The position numbers were made by a program, and so were the translations under genes. Below the pieces are notes generated by a model. The model saw only the letters and a program-made list of their open reading frames with translations. It ran no database searches and was not told the DNA's origin. 64,000 nucleotides of DNA. It comes from Defluviitaleaceae bacterium. Lineage in GTDB: Bacteria > Bacillota > Clostridia > Lachnospirales > WRAX01. Shown here one piece after another: positions 33,966 to 43,514 of this stretch; within the stretch, counting starts at the first letter, position 1; each line of letters opens with the position of its first letter. The stretch lies in the NCBI GenBank assembly GCA_009779935.1, contig WRAX01000003.1, forward strand, positions 46,571-110,570, given 5' to 3'.

Positions 33966-34002
33966 GGGCATTCTCCTTTCAAGCCGTGTCCATATTGCGT
34001 CA

Positions 34003-35529
34003 TTAAATAAAGTTTACTAGAGAGAGTTGATTTACCCTTGCACCAATCTGCATGGCGGCTTGGAAAACTGCTTCTGCGGAGTTAAGGCGCATTAGGATTT
34101 CGATATAGTCAATATTTTCATTTTCATCCCGCAGGGCACGGAAGGTATCCTCATTTTCATCCAGGCGTATGGAAATCATCTCCATCCTGTCCATGCGGCT
34201 GCCAAGGGCAGTAAATTCGGTTGTGGTTATTTGCATATGCTGGTCAAACCTTGCCATGGTGTTGGTAAATTTGCTATACAGCTGCTCGGTAAAAAACGCA
34301 CGCTCTCTCGCAGCTTCTTCGCTGTTGCTGTCAAAGTCCGGATGGATGTGTATATCATTTACCCAACGCACAAGGCTTGCCATATCCGCAAACTTTTGCC
34401 ACGGTACGGCATGGCGGGCTTGGGTGTTAATGGTTAGGTGGGTGTTTACCCCCATTTCAAACTGCAATTCCTGGTTGCTTTGGGAAAACATCATAGTTTG
34501 CCCGTTGTGGATGCGGTTTGTGTCAAAAAAGATAACCGGGTTAAGCTCGCCTTGGAAAACACCGTCTATGGCATAATTCAGTTCAACACCGGGGGCGTTA
34601 AAGTGGTGCAAATCTGCACCGTTTATAATCATTTCGCCGGTATCACGGATAAAGGTTATGGTGCCGGGTGGTGGTGGCAGATATGGGTTGGGCGCATCAC
34701 CCACAGCCACATCGTTTATCACAAAGCCGGCCAGTGGGGAGGGTGGGGCAAATTCCGGCAACTGGCTAAATTGGCGTATCACATTACCTGCATCATCCAA
34801 CACCTCTTGATAAGGTAGGCGAAGTATATTTATGCCCTCATTGGCAGTGGAAGAGCCCACAACGGTAAGGTTGATGTTTGGGTCAGTTTCCCAATTGGCG
34901 GGCACACGGTCAGGACGGTTTAGCCATTGGTATGTGGCAACCACATTAAGCTGGCCGGGCGGGGTGCTGGCGGGGTCACGCCAAAATACCACTTCCGAAT
35001 CTTGTATATCTTGGCGGTTTACTGTTTTGCTAATTTCAAATTCAATATCATTAGTGGGCGGACCTGCGGTGGTTAGGTTGTTTTGGGTGATGATTGGCGG
35101 CTGGTCCGTTCTAAATCCCGAAAACACATATCTGCCTGCAAATGTTCCATTAAGCTCCGTATGCATTTGTTGGAACATAAGTTCGATAACACGGGTTATG
35201 GTTTGGCGGTTTTGGAAGGTGTATGTGCCGCTGGCACCTTGCACCATAAGCTCATGCCTTTGGGTGGTTAATATTTGGGTCATATTATGCAGGTTTTGCT
35301 CACTAACTTCCATCCAGGATTGGGCTTGTGCCACATTGCGCTGGTGCTGTTGCACCTCCGTCACATTAGTGCGGAAGCGCAGGGCACGGCTTGCCACAAT
35401 GGGGTTATCCGATGGGCGTTGGATAACCTTACCGCTGGAAAGTTGCATAAAAAGCCTGTCCACATTGTTGGCGTTGCGGTTAAGGTTCATTAATAATCTA
35501 TTTGTTGTCATTGAATTTGTTATTCTCAT
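34003..35529 (-). CDS. flgL: Flagellar hook-associated protein 3 (FlgL)
   Basis: 508 residues. The N-terminus MRITNSMTTNRLLMNLNRN...LSSGKVIQRPSDNP and the C-terminal helix (LNSAEAVFQAAMQIGARVNQLSLVNFI) are the conserved flagellin-like ends. The central domain is variable. FlgL joins the hook and filament. AGGGGGA precedes the ATG. Part of the minus-strand flagellar operon. Confidence 0.95.
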   Translation of the reverse strand: MRITNSMTTNRLLMNLNRNANNVDRLFMQLSSGKVIQRPSDNPIVASRALRFRTNVTEVQQHQRNVAQAQSWMEVSEQNLHNMTQILTTQRHELMVQGASGTYTFQNRQTITRVIELMFQQMHTELNGTFAGRYVFSGFRTDQPPIITQNNLTTAGPPTNDIEFEISKTVNRQDIQDSEVVFWRDPASTPPGQLNVVATYQWLNRPDRVPANWETDPNINLTVVGSSTANEGINILRLPYQEVLDDAGNVIRQFSQLPEFAPPSPLAGFVINDVAVGDAPNPYLPPPPGTITFIRDTGEMIINGADLHHFNAPGVELNYAIDGVFQGELNPVIFFDTNRIHNGQTMMFSQSNQELQFEMGVNTHLTINTQARHAVPWQKFADMASLVRWVNDIHIHPDFDSNSEEAARERAFFTEQLYSKFTNTMARFDQHMQITTTEFTALGSRMDRMEMISIRLDENEDTFRALRDENENIDYIEILMRLNSAEAVFQAAMQIGARVNQLSLVNFI

Positions 35530-35558
35530 ATATTCGTCCCCCTAAAAATCAATGCAGG

Positions 35559-37550
35559 TTAACCCCAGCTACCCATGCGGTTTATCATGGTATCATAAAT
35601 ATTATCGATAACCGAAAACAAGCGTGCAGCCGCTTGGAAAACCAGCTGGTGCTGTATCATATGGGCGGTCTCTTCATCCATACTTACACCGGAAAAAGCT
35701 AAGCGTTGGTTTTCCACGGTTACTATAAGCTCTGTATAACTGCGGGTAAAGTTTTGCGCTTGCCTGCCTGTGATACCTAAATCACCTGTTATTGCGGCGA
35801 TAAAGTCGCCCAGCCTGCCTTCTCTAAACAATCCACGCTCTTCGGTAATTGCGCCCCAAGAATGGGCAACAGTGTTTTCCGATGGGGCATTGGACGGGTC
35901 AGAAGAAACAGCAAGATAGCTTGGGCTTGCCAAAAGGTGTGGGTTTATCATAAAATTGCCTGCTGTAATGTTAAAGTAGTTAAAAGGCCTTGTGGGGTCA
36001 AAATTTACAAAGGCACCCGACATGGGATCCTGATGGGATAATAAGAAGCCCGCACCGCCACCGGCCAAATCCCTTGCCTGCACGCCATTAAGGTCAAAAC
36101 CGTCCAAATGCCCGGTTACGCCATTTATGGCTTGCCCGTTAAGGAAGCGGCCTTCGTTAAAGGCGGCGGCTTTGGTGCGCACCAGTTCGTTTAACCTTGC
36201 CATAAAATAGGGTATACCCATATAGGACACGGTGCGCCCCACTGTGGCTTCCTGCGCACCGCCAAAAACGGTTGCAAAGGTGTCCGGACTGGTTATTGCA
36301 GGGTCATCCCCGGGGTATAGGTTAAACCAGCCGGCAATGGGGTTGCCTGTTGCATCAAGCTCCAACCTAAACTCGGTATATCTAAATTGACGGTTTACGC
36401 CATTGGCGTCCCTGATAGTGATGATGCCTGTACCGGACATATCCACACGGCTGTTTGGTCCAAATTCCATACGGACGATGTTAGGGCCGGGGTCTTCAAA
36501 AGGCAGCACATATGGGTGGGCGGCAGTGCCCATGGATGCGGCAGTGGCAGGATAGGTTGTACCGCCTGTGTTAAAGCTACCAAAACTGCCCCCATTACCA
36601 TCCCGCAGGTGGATAAGTGCGGCAAGCTCTCCCCGCAGGGTGGATGAATACATGTTAAAACTGCGCCCATTGGACCACACAATGTCATACATACCCTGGT
36701 ATTCCTCAGGGTTGCGGGCAATACGGGTAACGCCGTCATCAAGCATTCTCGGGCGCACCTCTATTTGGTTTACATTAAAATGGTTTACAAATTGGTTTCC
36801 ATCAAGCAAAATTAACAATTCCCTACGGGAATCCCTTGGGTCGGTGGTGCGGCCTGCGGCAAATTCCGGGTTTGTTTCAATTTCCCGCACTTCTATATTT
36901 ACAAGGCCGCTTAGCTGGTCAATAAGCAACGCCCTTTGGTCACGCAGGTCGTTGGCATTGCTGCCGTCCAACTCCAAAACAGATATTTGGCGGTTTAGGG
37001 CAGTTATTTGGCGGCCAAGGCTGTTGATGATACCAACCGTTACACCAATTTCTTGGTTAAGGTCCGCTTGTTGCTGGCGTAGCTGGCTGTATGCGGTATT
37101 CACCGTCACACCAAAGGTTTCAAAACTTGATAAAAAGTTACGGCGATATGTAGGGTCGCCGGCGTTGGTGCCAAGCTCGCTTATCCTTGCAAAAACATTA
37201 TTTACATTATGGGTAATGCCCACGCCGGGTGCTTCGTGCAAAATGCCTTGCACCAGCGAAAGCACATCATATTTTTTGCTAAATTGCCCAAGTACAGAAT
37301 GGTTAGCCCAAAACTTACCATCCAAAAATTGGTTGCGTATTTGTTGTATGCTGATAATTTCCGAACCTGTACCAACCATGCCCCGCCCCATTGCGGTGCG
37401 CAGGGGGGTTGTGGCTTGTTGTATGGCCACCTGGCGGGAAAAGCCCGGGGTTTGTACATTGGCCATATTGTGGGATATTGTGTGCAAATTTGCACGGGAT
37501 GTGCGCATGGCAGATGTTGCCACATGCAAGCCAAAGAAGGCTGATCGCAT
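35559..37550 (-). CDS. flgK: Flagellar hook-associated protein 1 (FlgK), paralogue A
   Basis: 663 residues. It starts MRSAFFGLHVATSAMRTSRANLHTISHNMANVQTPGFSRQ, the flagellar rod/hook basal signature, and ends with the IQHQLVFQAAARLFSVIDNIYDTMINRM helix. The coiled-coil D0/D1 regions flank a large variable centre. The ATG at 37550 lies eight bases after AAGGAG; the GTG at 37559 is less likely. It is adjacent to a second flgK-type gene at 37662-39722. Confidence 0.92.
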   Translation of the reverse strand: MRSAFFGLHVATSAMRTSRANLHTISHNMANVQTPGFSRQVAIQQATTPLRTAMGRGMVGTGSEIISIQQIRNQFLDGKFWANHSVLGQFSKKYDVLSLVQGILHEAPGVGITHNVNNVFARISELGTNAGDPTYRRNFLSSFETFGVTVNTAYSQLRQQQADLNQEIGVTVGIINSLGRQITALNRQISVLELDGSNANDLRDQRALLIDQLSGLVNIEVREIETNPEFAAGRTTDPRDSRRELLILLDGNQFVNHFNVNQIEVRPRMLDDGVTRIARNPEEYQGMYDIVWSNGRSFNMYSSTLRGELAALIHLRDGNGGSFGSFNTGGTTYPATAASMGTAAHPYVLPFEDPGPNIVRMEFGPNSRVDMSGTGIITIRDANGVNRQFRYTEFRLELDATGNPIAGWFNLYPGDDPAITSPDTFATVFGGAQEATVGRTVSYMGIPYFMARLNELVRTKAAAFNEGRFLNGQAINGVTGHLDGFDLNGVQARDLAGGGAGFLLSHQDPMSGAFVNFDPTRPFNYFNITAGNFMINPHLLASPSYLAVSSDPSNAPSENTVAHSWGAITEERGLFREGRLGDFIAAITGDLGITGRQAQNFTRSYTELIVTVENQRLAFSGVSMDEETAHMIQHQLVFQAAARLFSVIDNIYDTMINRMGSWG

Positions 37551-37661
37551 AATATTCACTCCTTATCAATGCGTCTGTTGAACCGGGTGGGGGTTAAATC
37601 GGCTATCACCTTCGTTTGCCCACCCTACTATGCCATCCTTGGCGTTTCATTTTTCCGTTAG

Positions 37662-39722
37662 TTATGCACGCCCTACATTTACAAGCCGCTCTAACATAGC
37701 ATCAAGGGTGCTTATCATGCGTGCGGATGCGTTGTAGGCATGTTGAAAACGTATCATATTGGACATTTCCTCTTCCAGCGACACGGCAGAAACGGACATG
37801 CGCCGGTTTTCCACCATCAAAACCTCTTCATTGGTTGCAGCCATGTGGCTGCGTGCCTCTGCCCCGCCTGTTGCCATTTCCGTAATCATATTGCGGTAGA
37901 AGAAGTTGAAGTTTACAGGCTCCCAATCATCAAAACGTACAATGGGGCTATTCCACTGGTTCATCATATGCAATAGCAAGCGGTTATCCGATTCGCCGTC
38001 AAAATTAAGCGGTAGGTGGCTACCGCCGCCCTGCTCCAAATATATGGGGTTAATTTGCAAATTACCAAGCGTATACCCTTCCCCCGGCCTTATTTGTATA
38101 AACAAGCGCAAATCGGCGGGGTTTGCAGCGGAAAACGGTGGGGTTGTTTGCCCATGGTAGTGCCCATGCTGGTTGCGTGGCATGCCAAGGGTTCCAAATT
38201 CGGTGGTAAGGCTTGTGTTAAACATATTTACCATGGTGTTTATCAATGTATCAAATTGGGAATTTATACGGGGGATTACCCCGTGGTTCATATCAAACCT
38301 GCGGGCGGCAACCAAATCAAAATCGTGCATAATTTCCACGGCAGGGTTGCCGCTTGGGTTGGTGCTTACCATGCTGTTTAGGAAAGCGTTCATCTGCGCC
38401 GCTTCTTCCACCGTTATATCGCCTGCGGCAAGGGCATCTGCCACACCTTGGCGGGCGGTTGCCACAGCCGCCGGGGTAATGCTTGCGGGAAATGCAGCGG
38501 TAATTTGCTGGTTTATATTTGGTGGGCGGTCCCATCGGGGGGTTGTCATTACCTGCTCAAAGGTGCGTGTTGTTGGCCCCCCGGGGGGCGGGTTGGGTGC
38601 AAAGCCTGTAAATATGGTTGTGGTTATCATCGCATTCCAATCAGTTAAAATGCTGTCCAAAGCCGCTAATGTGGGCGGCACAACCGCAGGCATAAGGGCG
38701 GAAATTGCACCGGACATATCTACACGATCCCTAATATTCCACGCTTCTTCCACGGGGTGGGATGTGTAGTTGGTTGGCGTTAAACCACGGCTTGTAAGCA
38801 GGGATAGCAAACTGCCCATCTGCCCACCATTTTCCATGGAATAGTTGCGGCCTAACCTATCCCAGTTAAATAGAGCCGGTGCACGCTCGTGAAACTCCAA
38901 AACACGATCTTGTGCTGTAAAAACGGGCTCTACAAACAAAGACATTGGTGCGGATTGGCGCAAGCCCACGGGATTTATAAGTCCGTTTACCAAAAGTTGC
39001 TGGCCGCTGTGGGCTGTCATAATATTAACACTGCCACCGGGTACCTCGGTAAAATTAATGTCGATAATGGTTGCCAGCTCATCCAGGGCATTGTTGCGCA
39101 AATCCATAAAATCATTGGGGTTTTGCCCAAATGTGCGCTCCCTTACAATGCGCTGGTTAAGGTCATGTATCTCTGTCAAAAGTTGGTTAATGCGCTGCAC
39201 GCTGCGCTTAACTTCTTGGTTTAGTTGCATTTGATACTCATTGGTGGCACGGGCGGCAGCATTTGCCCTGTCAATAAACGTATTTGCTTGCGATACAAAA
39301 TTGCTGCGTGTATCCCGTGACGGGGTATCGTTAATCAGCTCATTAAGGGCAGAATTTAGTTGCTCCAAGGAAAGCTGCAGGCGGTAGTGGCCTTCCAACT
39401 CCCCAAAAATAGCATCCATTTCGTTGTGGGTGCCATTGCGCACCTCCCAATAAGCAAGGCGTGGTACGGTTTCCCTAAACCGCACATCCAAAAAATGATC
39501 ACGCACTTGGCGTATGCCATTCATACTTGTGCCGTGGCCAATTTGCATGGGTCCCTGCATCATGGACATGCCAATGGTGCGGCTGTTAAAATGGGCTTGA
39601 TGCACCATTTGGCGTGTAAAGCCCCTTGTGCTGTGGTTTGCCATGTTGTGGCCTGTTACATATAAATTCGTCTGCGCTGCTTGCAAGCCGCTGATAGATG
39701 CAAAAAGACCTGACATGCTCAT
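37662..39722 (-). CDS. Flagellar hook-associated protein 1 (FlgK), paralogue B
   Basis: 686 residues. N-terminal SGLFASISGLQAAQTNLYVTGHNMANHSTRGFTRQMV and the C-terminal EEEMSNMIRFQHAYNASARMISTLDAMLERLVNVG match FlgK. The N-terminal rod signature is more canonical here than in paralogue A, yet the centre is quite different. The two may form different hook-filament junction layers or be alternative forms. GGGGGAG ribosome-binding site; it follows flgN by 18 bases. Confidence 0.9.
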   Translation of the reverse strand: MSMSGLFASISGLQAAQTNLYVTGHNMANHSTRGFTRQMVHQAHFNSRTIGMSMMQGPMQIGHGTSMNGIRQVRDHFLDVRFRETVPRLAYWEVRNGTHNEMDAIFGELEGHYRLQLSLEQLNSALNELINDTPSRDTRSNFVSQANTFIDRANAAARATNEYQMQLNQEVKRSVQRINQLLTEIHDLNQRIVRERTFGQNPNDFMDLRNNALDELATIIDINFTEVPGGSVNIMTAHSGQQLLVNGLINPVGLRQSAPMSLFVEPVFTAQDRVLEFHERAPALFNWDRLGRNYSMENGGQMGSLLSLLTSRGLTPTNYTSHPVEEAWNIRDRVDMSGAISALMPAVVPPTLAALDSILTDWNAMITTTIFTGFAPNPPPGGPTTRTFEQVMTTPRWDRPPNINQQITAAFPASITPAAVATARQGVADALAAGDITVEEAAQMNAFLNSMVSTNPSGNPAVEIMHDFDLVAARRFDMNHGVIPRINSQFDTLINTMVNMFNTSLTTEFGTLGMPRNQHGHYHGQTTPPFSAANPADLRLFIQIRPGEGYTLGNLQINPIYLEQGGGSHLPLNFDGESDNRLLLHMMNQWNSPIVRFDDWEPVNFNFFYRNMITEMATGGAEARSHMAATNEEVLMVENRRMSVSAVSLEEEMSNMIRFQHAYNASARMISTLDAMLERLVNVGRA

Positions 39723-39740
39723 CGGTTGCTCCCCCTTGTA

Positions 39741-40241
39741 TTACGATTTTGTGTCCAGAAAACTTCCGGGCTCGTGCCCGTCTTCCAGCGTTTCGCCGTA
39801 GCCCACAGGCCCTGCATCTAAACTGGAATGAACAATGTTCATATTAAACTCCAAAAACTCCAAAGCATTTTCGATTAAGATTTTATTGGCATCATTTACC
39901 TGTTTCATCTCATCCAACGCCAAAATAAACTCATCCACAGCGATAACAAATTCGGGGTTTTCGGGCTGTCCCTTGGTAAGTTCTGCCAGTTTGGTAAGCG
40001 TTAATTCGTCCCCTTTTTTGTTAAGCACGGTGGCAATATCTGCCATTATCCGCTCCCGTTCTTTATCGCCTTTTAGGGCTTTGGGTACAATGGCGTTTTC
40101 CTTCGCCACAATGCCACGTAAGCCCTCAATATCATTTTTAATTATAAAATCCTTTTTATCTGCAGAAAGGGCAATGACCTCCTTAAAAAGTATGGTCTGC
40201 CCTTTTATTGTGGCGATTAAGTCGCTTATCAAACCTGCCAT
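39741..40241 (-). CDS. FlgN family flagellar chaperone
   Basis: 166 residues, almost all helical, with the FlgN-type pattern of an N-terminal coiled coil (ISDLIATIKGQTILFKEVIALSADKKDFIIKNDIEGLRGIVAKENAIV) split over two helices. It would keep FlgK and FlgL export-competent. GAGG ribosome-binding site. Between flgM and flgK. Confidence 0.8.
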   Translation of the reverse strand: MAGLISDLIATIKGQTILFKEVIALSADKKDFIIKNDIEGLRGIVAKENAIVPKALKGDKERERIMADIATVLNKKGDELTLTKLAELTKGQPENPEFVIAVDEFILALDEMKQVNDANKILIENALEFLEFNMNIVHSSLDAGPVGYGETLEDGHEPGSFLDTKS

Positions 40242-40340
40242 AAATTTTCCTCATAATATATAATTGTTTGTGGTTGCTTTATTTAGTATTGGTAATTTTT
40301 TCCTATAAAATTGGGCGTAAAAAACCAGAGTGTAAACGGG

Positions 40341-40610
40341 CTACACCCTAGCATCTACCATTTTTGAAGCAATGTTGTAGGGGTTTACTTTGTAAGTACC
40401 CGCTTCGATTTGTGCCATAAGGGATGCAACACGATCCGCACGCACATCAGGGGTTGCCATATAAGCCCTGCGGGCAACGGATTTTTCCTTAGCTTCTGTG
40501 CTTGGTGTGTAGCTATCAAGCTCCTTTGCGGCAGCCTTTTTACGGCTTGCAGCATTTACATCGCTTGGGCGTGTCATGCCTTGCAATGGGTTAATTCCAG
40601 CAATTTTCAT
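40341..40610 (-). CDS. flgM: Anti-sigma-28 factor FlgM
   Basis: 89 residues. The N-terminus MKIAGINPLQG is disordered and basic. The C-terminal half PDVRADRVASLMAQIEAGTYKVNPYNIASKMVD is the conserved sigma-binding part. It holds sigma-D until the hook is finished. AAAGGAA ribosome-binding site. A sigma-D-type promoter is visible upstream at 40646-40672. Confidence 0.93.
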   Translation of the reverse strand: MKIAGINPLQGMTRPSDVNAASRKKAAAKELDSYTPSTEAKEKSVARRAYMATPDVRADRVASLMAQIEAGTYKVNPYNIASKMVDARV

Positions 40611-40645
40611 GGTTTTGTTTCCTTTCTGTTTTTTGTCTTACTTTA

Positions 40646-40672
40646 TTATCGGCACATTACAATGTTTATATT
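40646..40672 (-). promoter_or_regulatory. Probable sigma-28 (SigD) promoter of flgM
   Basis: On the minus strand GCCGATAA (40653-40646) is an exact match to the sigma-28 -10 consensus. About 15 bases upstream is CTAATA (near 40669-40674), a partial match to the TAAA -35 element. Confidence 0.65.
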
Positions 40673-40684
40673 AGCATTATTTCT

Positions 40685-40719
40685 AAAAAAATTTAACCGC
40701 CCCGTAACATTGGGGCGGC
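40685..40719 (-). terminator. Terminator of the amidase-hydrolase-ridA operon
   Basis: On the minus strand CCGCCCC (40719-40713) pairs with GGGGCGG (40704-40698), followed by TTAAATTTTTTT. Confidence 0.85.
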
Positions 40720-40723
40720 ATGC

Positions 40724-41110
40724 CTATCTATGTGCAATAACCTCAATTTCCACAATGGCATCCATGGGCAGCTTTGCTACCTGAAAACATGTGCGGGCAG
40801 GCGGGTTTGTTCCAAAAAACTCGTTATAAACCTCATTCATCTTTACAAAATTTGCCATATCCGAAAGGTAAACGGTGGCTTTTAGCACATTATCCAAGCC
40901 GCTGTCCGCTGCTTGTAATATGGCCTGCACATTTTTAAGTACTTGGCGGGTAGCATCTTTAATATCCCCATCCACCATTTTGCCCGTTGCAGAGTCTATG
41001 GGCAATTGGCCTGATGTAAAAATTAAATCCCCAAAAGTGGTGCCTTGGGCATAGGGGCCAATGGCGGCAGGTGCGTTTTCGGTGCTGATAAAGTCTTTTT
41101 TCAAGTTCAT
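40724..41110 (-). CDS. RidA family reactive intermediate deaminase
   Basis: 128 residues. Signatures are the start STENAPAAIGPYAQG, then SGQLPID, QAILQAADSGLDNVLKATVYL and the arginine in NPPARTCFQVAKLP (the substrate carboxylate anchor, about residue 105), ending VEIEVIA. It hydrolyses reactive enamine/imine products of PLP enzymes. Its ATG overlaps the stop of the serine hydrolase gene by four bases (ATGA). Confidence 0.93.
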   Translation of the reverse strand: MNLKKDFISTENAPAAIGPYAQGTTFGDLIFTSGQLPIDSATGKMVDGDIKDATRQVLKNVQAILQAADSGLDNVLKATVYLSDMANFVKMNEVYNEFFGTNPPARTCFQVAKLPMDAIVEIEVIAHR

Positions 41111-42090
41111 GGTGTTCCCTCCTCAAAATATTTAGCATTAAAATTTTGGATAAACATGGAAATTTCCTCAAAAGCGTGGAATGGCGCCATGTCATTCATA
41201 TCCGACAGTATTATAAGGATATAGGGCGATGGGGCATAAACAATTGCCATATCATGGAAGGCATTAATATTACCATCCCCCCAATGCCCGTATTTTTGTG
41301 CCACAGGATAATCCGCCACAATAATAGGCACATCGGAATTTAACATGCTATGCCTAAAATGCCTTGCAAGCTCCGTATCACTTTCAAAATATTGGTGTAT
41401 GGCCTGCATCAACACCCCCATATCCGCCGCTGTTACCCTATGTGTACGGTCGTTGGTAAACAGGCGGGCATCCCTGCCCTGTTGGTGGTTAAACCGGTAA
41501 TAACTGGGGCTGTAATACCTATACGCCAACCTAAGTATATCAAATGCCGTATTATCAGAATATAAAACCGAATACATTAACAATTCCAAATGGCTAAACC
41601 GGGTGCCGTAGGGCGTGCCATGGCGTATCACCCCCGTGCCGCTTCGCCTTTCCCCCTGCCTAAATATATGTGTTCGGCTTAGCTCTGTCAGCCCCATTTC
41701 TGCTAAATGGTACACATACAGGGCATGGCTTGCCTTGTTAAGGCTGGCGGATGTGTAAATAACATCATCCCGATGGGTAAAAGTAAAACCTGTATCCAAA
41801 TTTTGGTAAAAGATGGATACTTGGTAGGGGAAAGCCTCAAAAAATTCCTCCAAAGTTTGGGTGGTTGGCGGGTATGGGCGGGCAAAGCCTGCTTCCGCAA
41901 TAATTGGCGGGTCTGGATGTTTATAAGGGTCAGGGCGCACAGTTTGCCTTACCACCTGGCGTATTTCCGGGCGTTGCAAAATGCCCGCCTGCCCCATGGC
42001 AACAAGCACCAAAGCAAGCATGCCAACAAAAATCAGCACCAATATTAAAATGGCAACAACAAGCCGTTTTTCCGTCATCAGGGATATCAC
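41107..42090 (-). CDS. Membrane-anchored class-A-type serine hydrolase
   Basis: 327 residues (323 if the ATG at 42078 is used). An N-terminal helix (LVVAILILVLIFVGMLALVLV) anchors an external domain of the class A beta-lactamase/transpeptidase-like fold. SxxK is in TSASLNK (about residue 114), SDN in YSDNTAF (about 178) and a KTG-like KYG in AQKYGHWGDG. It may act on cell-wall peptides or penicillins. The GTG at 42090 overlaps the stop of the amidase gene (GTGA). Confidence 0.8.
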   Translation of the reverse strand: MISLMTEKRLVVAILILVLIFVGMLALVLVAMGQAGILQRPEIRQVVRQTVRPDPYKHPDPPIIAEAGFARPYPPTTQTLEEFFEAFPYQVSIFYQNLDTGFTFTHRDDVIYTSASLNKASHALYVYHLAEMGLTELSRTHIFRQGERRSGTGVIRHGTPYGTRFSHLELLMYSVLYSDNTAFDILRLAYRYYSPSYYRFNHQQGRDARLFTNDRTHRVTAADMGVLMQAIHQYFESDTELARHFRHSMLNSDVPIIVADYPVAQKYGHWGDGNINAFHDMAIVYAPSPYILIILSDMNDMAPFHAFEEISMFIQNFNAKYFEEGTP

Positions 42091-43025
42091 CAGCCCTCAA
42101 ACATTTCCACAATAGCATTGTACAAAGCATATGCCACCCGCTGTTGGTAGGCGTAGCTGGTTAAGTTAACAAAGCCCGTGGGGTTGGTCTTAAAATCAAT
42201 TTCTGCAAACACGGCGGGTATGCGGGTTGTATTAAGCACATACAAGTCGGTGCGGTGTATTGTTCCCCTGTCCCTTGTGCCCAATTCCTGCACCAAATGC
42301 CTTTGCACCGTTTGCGCCAAAAACAGGCTTTGCGGGGTGTTGTAAAGGGTTTCTGTGCCTGCCACGGCGGGGTCGCTATATGTGTTGGTGTGGATTGATA
42401 CAAACAAATCCCCTAAATTATTTGCTATTGCGGCACGGTCGCTTAATTCCACCCAATCATCCCCGTGGCGGGTCATAAACGCCTTTATCCCGCTGTCGGA
42501 CTCGGCAAACAATTCATATAAATATAAAGAAATATCCAAAACAATATGGGATTCGTAAGCACCCGCCACTATGGCACCCACGTCCGCCCCGCCATGCCCG
42601 GGGTCAATAATCACTATACGCTCATACATCTGGCGCAGGCTGGTTATGTGGATAAGCAAAACGCCCCCATCCCCATCCTCCACAACAAAAGCGGCGGGCT
42701 GGTCGGTAAACACCTCCAAAACACCATTTCTTGGGTTGTATGTAATCAAATTTACAAGGCCATGGGGGTCCCTTAAATTATGCCAGCCAAGGGTTGCTGT
42801 TGGGTGGGCAAAAGTATATGCCATTGTAACATGGTTACCGGTTATGCTAAGCGCACCCTCCCCCACCCCGCTGTGGTTAGTCTGCAAGGGGGGCGTATCT
42901 GCATCCTCATCCAGCCCCAGCACACGGGGCATAATAAAAATTGCCGCAAGGGCAATACCAACAATTGCTAAAAGACCAATAAACCTGCCGCTTAGGCGGT
43001 TTTTGCGCCTGCCGTTTCTACTCAT
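42087..43025 (-). CDS. N-acetylmuramoyl-L-alanine amidase, membrane anchored
   Basis: 312 residues. A basic start and one helix (FIGLLAIVGIALAAIFI, about residues 15-35) are followed by a linker and a C-terminal Amidase_3 domain from about residue 135 (IIDPGHGGADVGA, then SHIVLDISL, SIHTNTY and the catalytic Glu in VFAEIDF). It would cut peptidoglycan stem peptides outside the cell. The frame extends to 43112, but the ATG at 43025 has GGCGGGTGA upstream and begins with the basic anchor. First gene of a three-gene operon with the serine hydrolase and ridA. Confidence 0.88.
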   Translation of the reverse strand: MSRNGRRKNRLSGRFIGLLAIVGIALAAIFIMPRVLGLDEDADTPPLQTNHSGVGEGALSITGNHVTMAYTFAHPTATLGWHNLRDPHGLVNLITYNPRNGVLEVFTDQPAAFVVEDGDGGVLLIHITSLRQMYERIVIIDPGHGGADVGAIVAGAYESHIVLDISLYLYELFAESDSGIKAFMTRHGDDWVELSDRAAIANNLGDLFVSIHTNTYSDPAVAGTETLYNTPQSLFLAQTVQRHLVQELGTRDRGTIHRTDLYVLNTTRIPAVFAEIDFKTNPTGFVNLTSYAYQQRVAYALYNAIVEMFEGW

Positions 43026-43114
43026 AAAATCACCCGCCATTATTATACACCAAAACACAACATTTTGAAAGGGCAATTTTTTGTTGACATTAGGAGAGTA
43101 TTTTTTGAACAAGT

Positions 43115-43148
43115 AAAACCCGCAAACAACTGTGTGTTTGCGGGTTTT
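43115..43148. terminator. 14-bp hairpin upstream of the amidase gene
   Basis: AAAACCCGCAAACA (43115-43128) and TGTTTGCGGGTTTT (43135-43148) are perfectly complementary with a six-base loop. It resembles a bidirectional terminator. The stretch from 43149 to 43309 has no recognised gene; a 12-codon open frame ending 20 bases before the hairpin on the minus strand has no ribosome-binding site. Confidence 0.7.
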
Positions 43149-43309
43149 GTTCTACTGCTCCGTTTCCTCGTCTCTATGCGACAAAATCATCGAATAAGGT
43201 AAATTATGGTTGCTGATATAGAGATGGGTGTGCGGCTAATGTATCCAGTCTCCTTTTATGTTTAGTCCTTAACACCTTCCTTTTCCGTTGGAAAAACAAT
43301 AAATTTTTG

Positions 43310-43338
43310 TTGACATTGCAGTTGCTTTATGCTATAAT
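43310..43338 (+). promoter_or_regulatory. Consensus promoter of hflX
   Basis: TTGACA at 43310-43315 and TATAAT at 43333-43338, 17 bases apart. The leader to the hflX ATG is about 170 bases. Confidence 0.85.
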
Positions 43339-43373
43339 ATCCACACAATATTTCCCAAGGGGTGCTGCGCTCG

Positions 43374-43385
43374 ATGTTTATCTAA
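43374..43385 (+). promoter_or_regulatory. Candidate three-codon upstream ORF in the hflX leader
   Basis: ATG TTT ATC TAA, with AAGGGG eleven bases upstream. Downstream in the leader are the hairpin AAGCC/GGCTT (43406-43420), a T-rich tract (43461-43479) and AGAAC/GTTCT (43481-43495) next to the AGGAGG of hflX. The arrangement suggests attenuation, but the terminator stem is weak. Confidence 0.35.
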
Positions 43386-43514
43386 TCCACTTTCCGTCAA
43401 AACTAAAGCCTGCATGGCTTGTTTTGCGTTGTAATTGGGTTGGTAGGCATATGTAATGCACTTTTTTGTTTTGTTTTTCAAGAACCCGCAGTTCTAAGTA
43501 GGAGGTAGTAATTT

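Noticed and set aside
43149..43309. Small RNA or 6S-like RNA between the amidase and hflX
   Set aside because: There is a strong hairpin at the end, but I could not find a promoter or a long closing stem on the minus strand.
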